Below, in pieces: positions 6,693-8,096 of a stretch of DNA of 8,096 nt (the stretch's first letter is position 1; each line of letters starts with the position of its first letter). The notes under the pieces were generated by a model. It had not been told where the DNA came from. It made no database searches and worked only from the letters and a program-made list of their open reading frames with translations. Location: positions 1 through 8,096 of the forward strand of contig JAUXJP010000037.1 of the NCBI GenBank assembly GCA_030624695.1. Direction: 5' to 3'. The position numbers were made by a program, and so were the translations under genes. Origin of the DNA: Candidatus Dadabacteria bacterium (GTDB lineage: Bacteria > Desulfobacterota_D > UBA1144 > Nemesobacterales > JAJCZQ01).

Positions 6693-6932
6693 TCAGGAAA
6701 TATCTTTAAGGGTAAGGCCTTCATCCTTAAGGAATTTGAGCAGACCTTTTTTATTAATTGTTCTAAGAGCCCTGTTGGAAATCTTAAGCTTAACGTATTT
6801 CTCAAGTTCAGGAATATAGATCCTTTTTGTATGAAGATTAGGATTCTGACGGCGTTTCACTTTATTGTTTGCATGTGAAACATGGTTTCCCACTAATGGT
6901 TTTTTTCCTGTTAATTCACATTTCCTGGCCAT
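6693..6932 (-). CDS. rpmB: 50S ribosomal protein L28
   Basis: L28 is a small basic protein of the large ribosomal subunit. The 79 residues match the family throughout: MARKCELTGKKPLVGNHVSHANNKVKRRQNPNLH, then the IYIPE strand and KISNRALRTINKKGLLKFL. Only Cys5 is present; the CxxC pairs of zinc-binding L28 are missing, so this is the zinc-free ('C-') form. GGAG lies eight bases before the ATG (complement of 6941-6944). It follows rpmG by 15 bp, surely in one transcript; many genomes have the opposite order, rpmB then rpmG. Confidence 0.96.
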   Translation of the reverse strand: MARKCELTGKKPLVGNHVSHANNKVKRRQNPNLHTKRIYIPELEKYVKLKISNRALRTINKKGLLKFLKDEGLTLKDIS

Positions 6933-6947
6933 TGTTAATACTCCGTA

Positions 6948-7109
6948 CTACTTGGACTCCTTGAAAAGAACGTGCTTTCTGATCACTGGGTCGTATTTTT
7001 TTAGTTCGAGTCTGTCCTCGGTATTCTTCTTGTTCTTCTTTGTATAATAAATATATGGGCTTTCGGTACTTTTAAGTTTTACCAACACCCTGTTTTCTGA
7101 TTTTCCCAT
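6948..7109 (-). CDS. rpmG: 50S ribosomal protein L33
   Basis: This short gene encodes 53 residues. From ATG at 7109 the protein reads MGKSENRVLVKLKSTESPYI, then YYTKKNKKNTEDRLELKKYD and PVIRKHVLFKESK, ending with TAG at 6950-6948. The DRLELKKYDPVIRKHVLFKE core is diagnostic of L33. There is no cysteine at all, so the zinc ribbon ligands are lost and this is the 'C-' type, where zinc-binding forms have a CxxC in the position of STES. GGAG lies six bases before the ATG (complement of 7116-7119). A predicted promoter precedes it, and rpmB follows at 15 bp. It is small enough to be missed by length-filtered gene callers. Confidence 0.95.
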   Translation of the reverse strand: MGKSENRVLVKLKSTESPYIYYTKKNKKNTEDRLELKKYDPVIRKHVLFKESK

Positions 7110-7142
7110 TGTAAACTCCAAATACTTTAAAAAGAGAAGATT

Positions 7143-7170
7143 ATTATGCAGAAATATATATAGAATGCAA
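7143..7170 (-). promoter_or_regulatory. Candidate promoter of rpmG-rpmB
   Basis: On the minus strand, CATAAT (complement of 7143-7148) matches the -10 consensus at five of six bases. TTGCAT (complement of 7165-7170) lies 16 bp upstream as a weak -35 (three of six). It fits the 68-bp gap between the DUF3299 gene and rpmG. Confidence 0.4.
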
Positions 7171-7177
7171 GTGCATT
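7164..7177. repeat. Palindrome AATGCA-AG-TGCATT at the rpmG promoter
   Basis: This perfect six-base inverted repeat with a two-base spacer abuts the stop codon of the DUF3299 gene and overlaps the predicted -35 of rpmG. It could be an operator. It does not resemble the Zur consensus that I know (GTTATA-type), and a 14-bp palindrome in AT-rich DNA may be chance. Confidence 0.3.
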
Positions 7178-7678
7178 TTAAAAATTGTCAGCTTTTTTGA
7201 TACTAAGTGCATCCATAGTATAAAGACTTCCCACAAGGTTTTCCTCTCCTATCTCAAGCCTTCCGGATACATTTATAGGCATATCCGTCATAAATTTAGT
7301 TGTCACACCTTCCGGCATTTCAACATATATAAACTCATTTTCCCTTGGCATTACACCAAAGCAGCAAGCCATCCTGCTATTCATCAGAAGGAAACTGTTA
7401 ACCTCTCCTGAGTCAAAATCCACTGGGAGCATAAACCCCGCAACTTGCACAACCTCACCGTTAAGGACTATTACCGGTTCAGGTATTTTTTTGTCTTCAC
7501 TGTAATCAAAACCACCCAGAAATTTGAAACTTACTTTAGTGGCCCCGTCTTCAACTTCCAGTGCTTCAAGCTTTGAATAATCAAGTTCTTCTCTGGACTG
7601 GTAGTTAACGCCAAGAAGAAAAACAAATAATATTACAAGAGCAACCAGTATCTTTGTTAATGGTATAGATCTCAGCAT
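7178..7678 (-). CDS. DUF3299-like membrane-anchored protein, possible metal-transport accessory
   Basis: This 166-residue protein has one hydrophobic segment (8-25) after a short basic N-terminus, acting as a signal anchor, so the rest should be periplasmic. The core LNGEVVQVAGFMLPVDFDSGEVNSFLLMNSRMACCFGVMPRENEFIYVEM (72-121) fits the DUF3299 pattern: a beta-rich domain with 'V.V.GF..P', then a Cys-containing loop followed by 'P..NE.I.V'. Cys105-Cys106 is the obvious candidate for metal or redox chemistry. In Vibrio zinc-uptake (Zrg) loci a DUF3299 protein accompanies an ABC permease, an ATPase and a zinc-binding protein; here an FtsX/MacB-type permease gene ends 83 bp upstream on the same strand. 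ATG 7678 gives the expected anchor, but no clear Shine-Dalgarno precedes it. The biochemical role of DUF3299 is not firmly known, so the zinc link is an inference from context. Confidence 0.7.
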   Translation of the reverse strand: MLRSIPLTKILVALVILFVFLLGVNYQSREELDYSKLEALEVEDGATKVSFKFLGGFDYSEDKKIPEPVIVLNGEVVQVAGFMLPVDFDSGEVNSFLLMNSRMACCFGVMPRENEFIYVEMPEGVTTKFMTDMPINVSGRLEIGEENLVGSLYTMDALSIKKADNF

Positions 7679-7761
7679 GGCTAGTACTTATAAAATATAA
7701 TCAGCCCTTATTATATTTAAACTGTATTTTATTAAAAAAGATTACAAATAAAAAATCCGGC

Positions 7762-8096
7762 TTAATTATTAGGTGAAAGGCTGCTTGCAACCTCGGTTTT
7801 ATAGGCTTTATAGGCCGGGATAACACCTGCAACTGCACCAAGAAGTATCATAACAAACGGAGTTATTATCAGTACCGGGTGAATACTTAATATATCCAGC
7901 ACAACACCTGTCTGCTTCCTGATAATAAACGAAGCCAGGCTAATAAGAATAAAATAGAATACAAATCCGATTAGAGTGCCGATAAAACTTATTGTTACGG
8001 CTTCAATCACAACGGATGAAAAAACAGTCCCTCTTTTTGCCCCAAGGACCCTCAGAATTGCAAACTCTCTCCGCCTTTCATTCATTGTGTTATAAA
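7762..8096 (-). CDS. FtsX/MacB-type ABC transporter permease, C-terminal part only
   Basis: About 111 residues of the C-terminus are visible. The frame stays open to the right edge (YNT before MNERRRE), so the Met at 8085 is internal and the start lies outside the window. MNERRREFAILRVLGAKRG is the conserved cytoplasmic coupling motif of FtsX/LolC/MacB permeases. It is followed by membrane segments VVIEAVTISFIGTLIGFVFYFILISL and VLIITPFVMILLGAVAGVIP, and by the closing PAYKAYKTEVASSLSP, which places the end of the protein here. Such permeases pair with a LolD/MacB-like ATPase, expected to the right. The next gene in the same direction is the DUF3299 protein, 83 bp away, a pairing that favours a Zrg-like metal or envelope function over lipoprotein sorting. 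The substrate cannot be read from this end. Confidence 0.88.
   Translation of the reverse strand, partial: YNTMNERRREFAILRVLGAKRGTVFSSVVIEAVTISFIGTLIGFVFYFILISLASFIIRKQTGVVLDILSIHPVLIITPFVMILLGAVAGVIPAYKAYKTEVASSLSPNN

Overview
The window looks like chromosomal DNA from a low-GC (AT-rich by eye), Gram-negative-type bacterium. The evidence is an apparently secreted beta-propeller protein, a TrkH potassium channel subunit, a DUF3299 plus FtsX/MacB-type permease pair, and zinc-free ('C-') forms of ribosomal proteins L28 and L33. I cannot fix the lineage. An uncultivated deltaproteobacterial-grade or Dadabacteria-like group would fit, but that is a guess. There is no sign of phage, insertion sequence, CRISPR array, tRNA or rRNA.

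Layout, left to right. (1) The 3' end of a cysteine-containing beta-propeller-like protein, closed by a hairpin terminator. (2) A cobalamin-binding-protein (BtuF-like) gene with no signal peptide and no transporter beside it. (3) Convergent to it, on the minus strand, an unrecognised membrane-anchored Ala/Glu-rich protein with four DPFK motifs and 11-residue repeats. (4) About 200 bp of very AT-rich divergent promoter DNA. (5) Plus-strand genes: an unrecognised 146-aa protein, a FabH-type 3-oxoacyl-ACP synthase III with a TTG start and its own likely promoter, an AEC-family transporter whose only family-consistent start codon is AUA, and trkH. (6) Convergent to trkH, on the minus strand: rpmB (L28), rpmG (L33, 53 aa, easily missed because it is short), a DUF3299 membrane-anchored protein, and the C-terminal end of an FtsX/MacB-type ABC permease that runs off the right edge.

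Functional reading. Most of the window is housekeeping: lipid initiation, potassium uptake, ribosomal proteins. The permease plus DUF3299 pair recalls the Vibrio Zrg-type zinc uptake arrangement, and it sits directly upstream of zinc-independent ribosomal proteins. A zinc theme is possible but unproven. The points most worth a second look are the AUA start of the AEC transporter, the DPFK-repeat protein, and the two palindromes placed inside the predicted fabH and rpmG promoters. No gene gap in the window exceeds about 200 bp.
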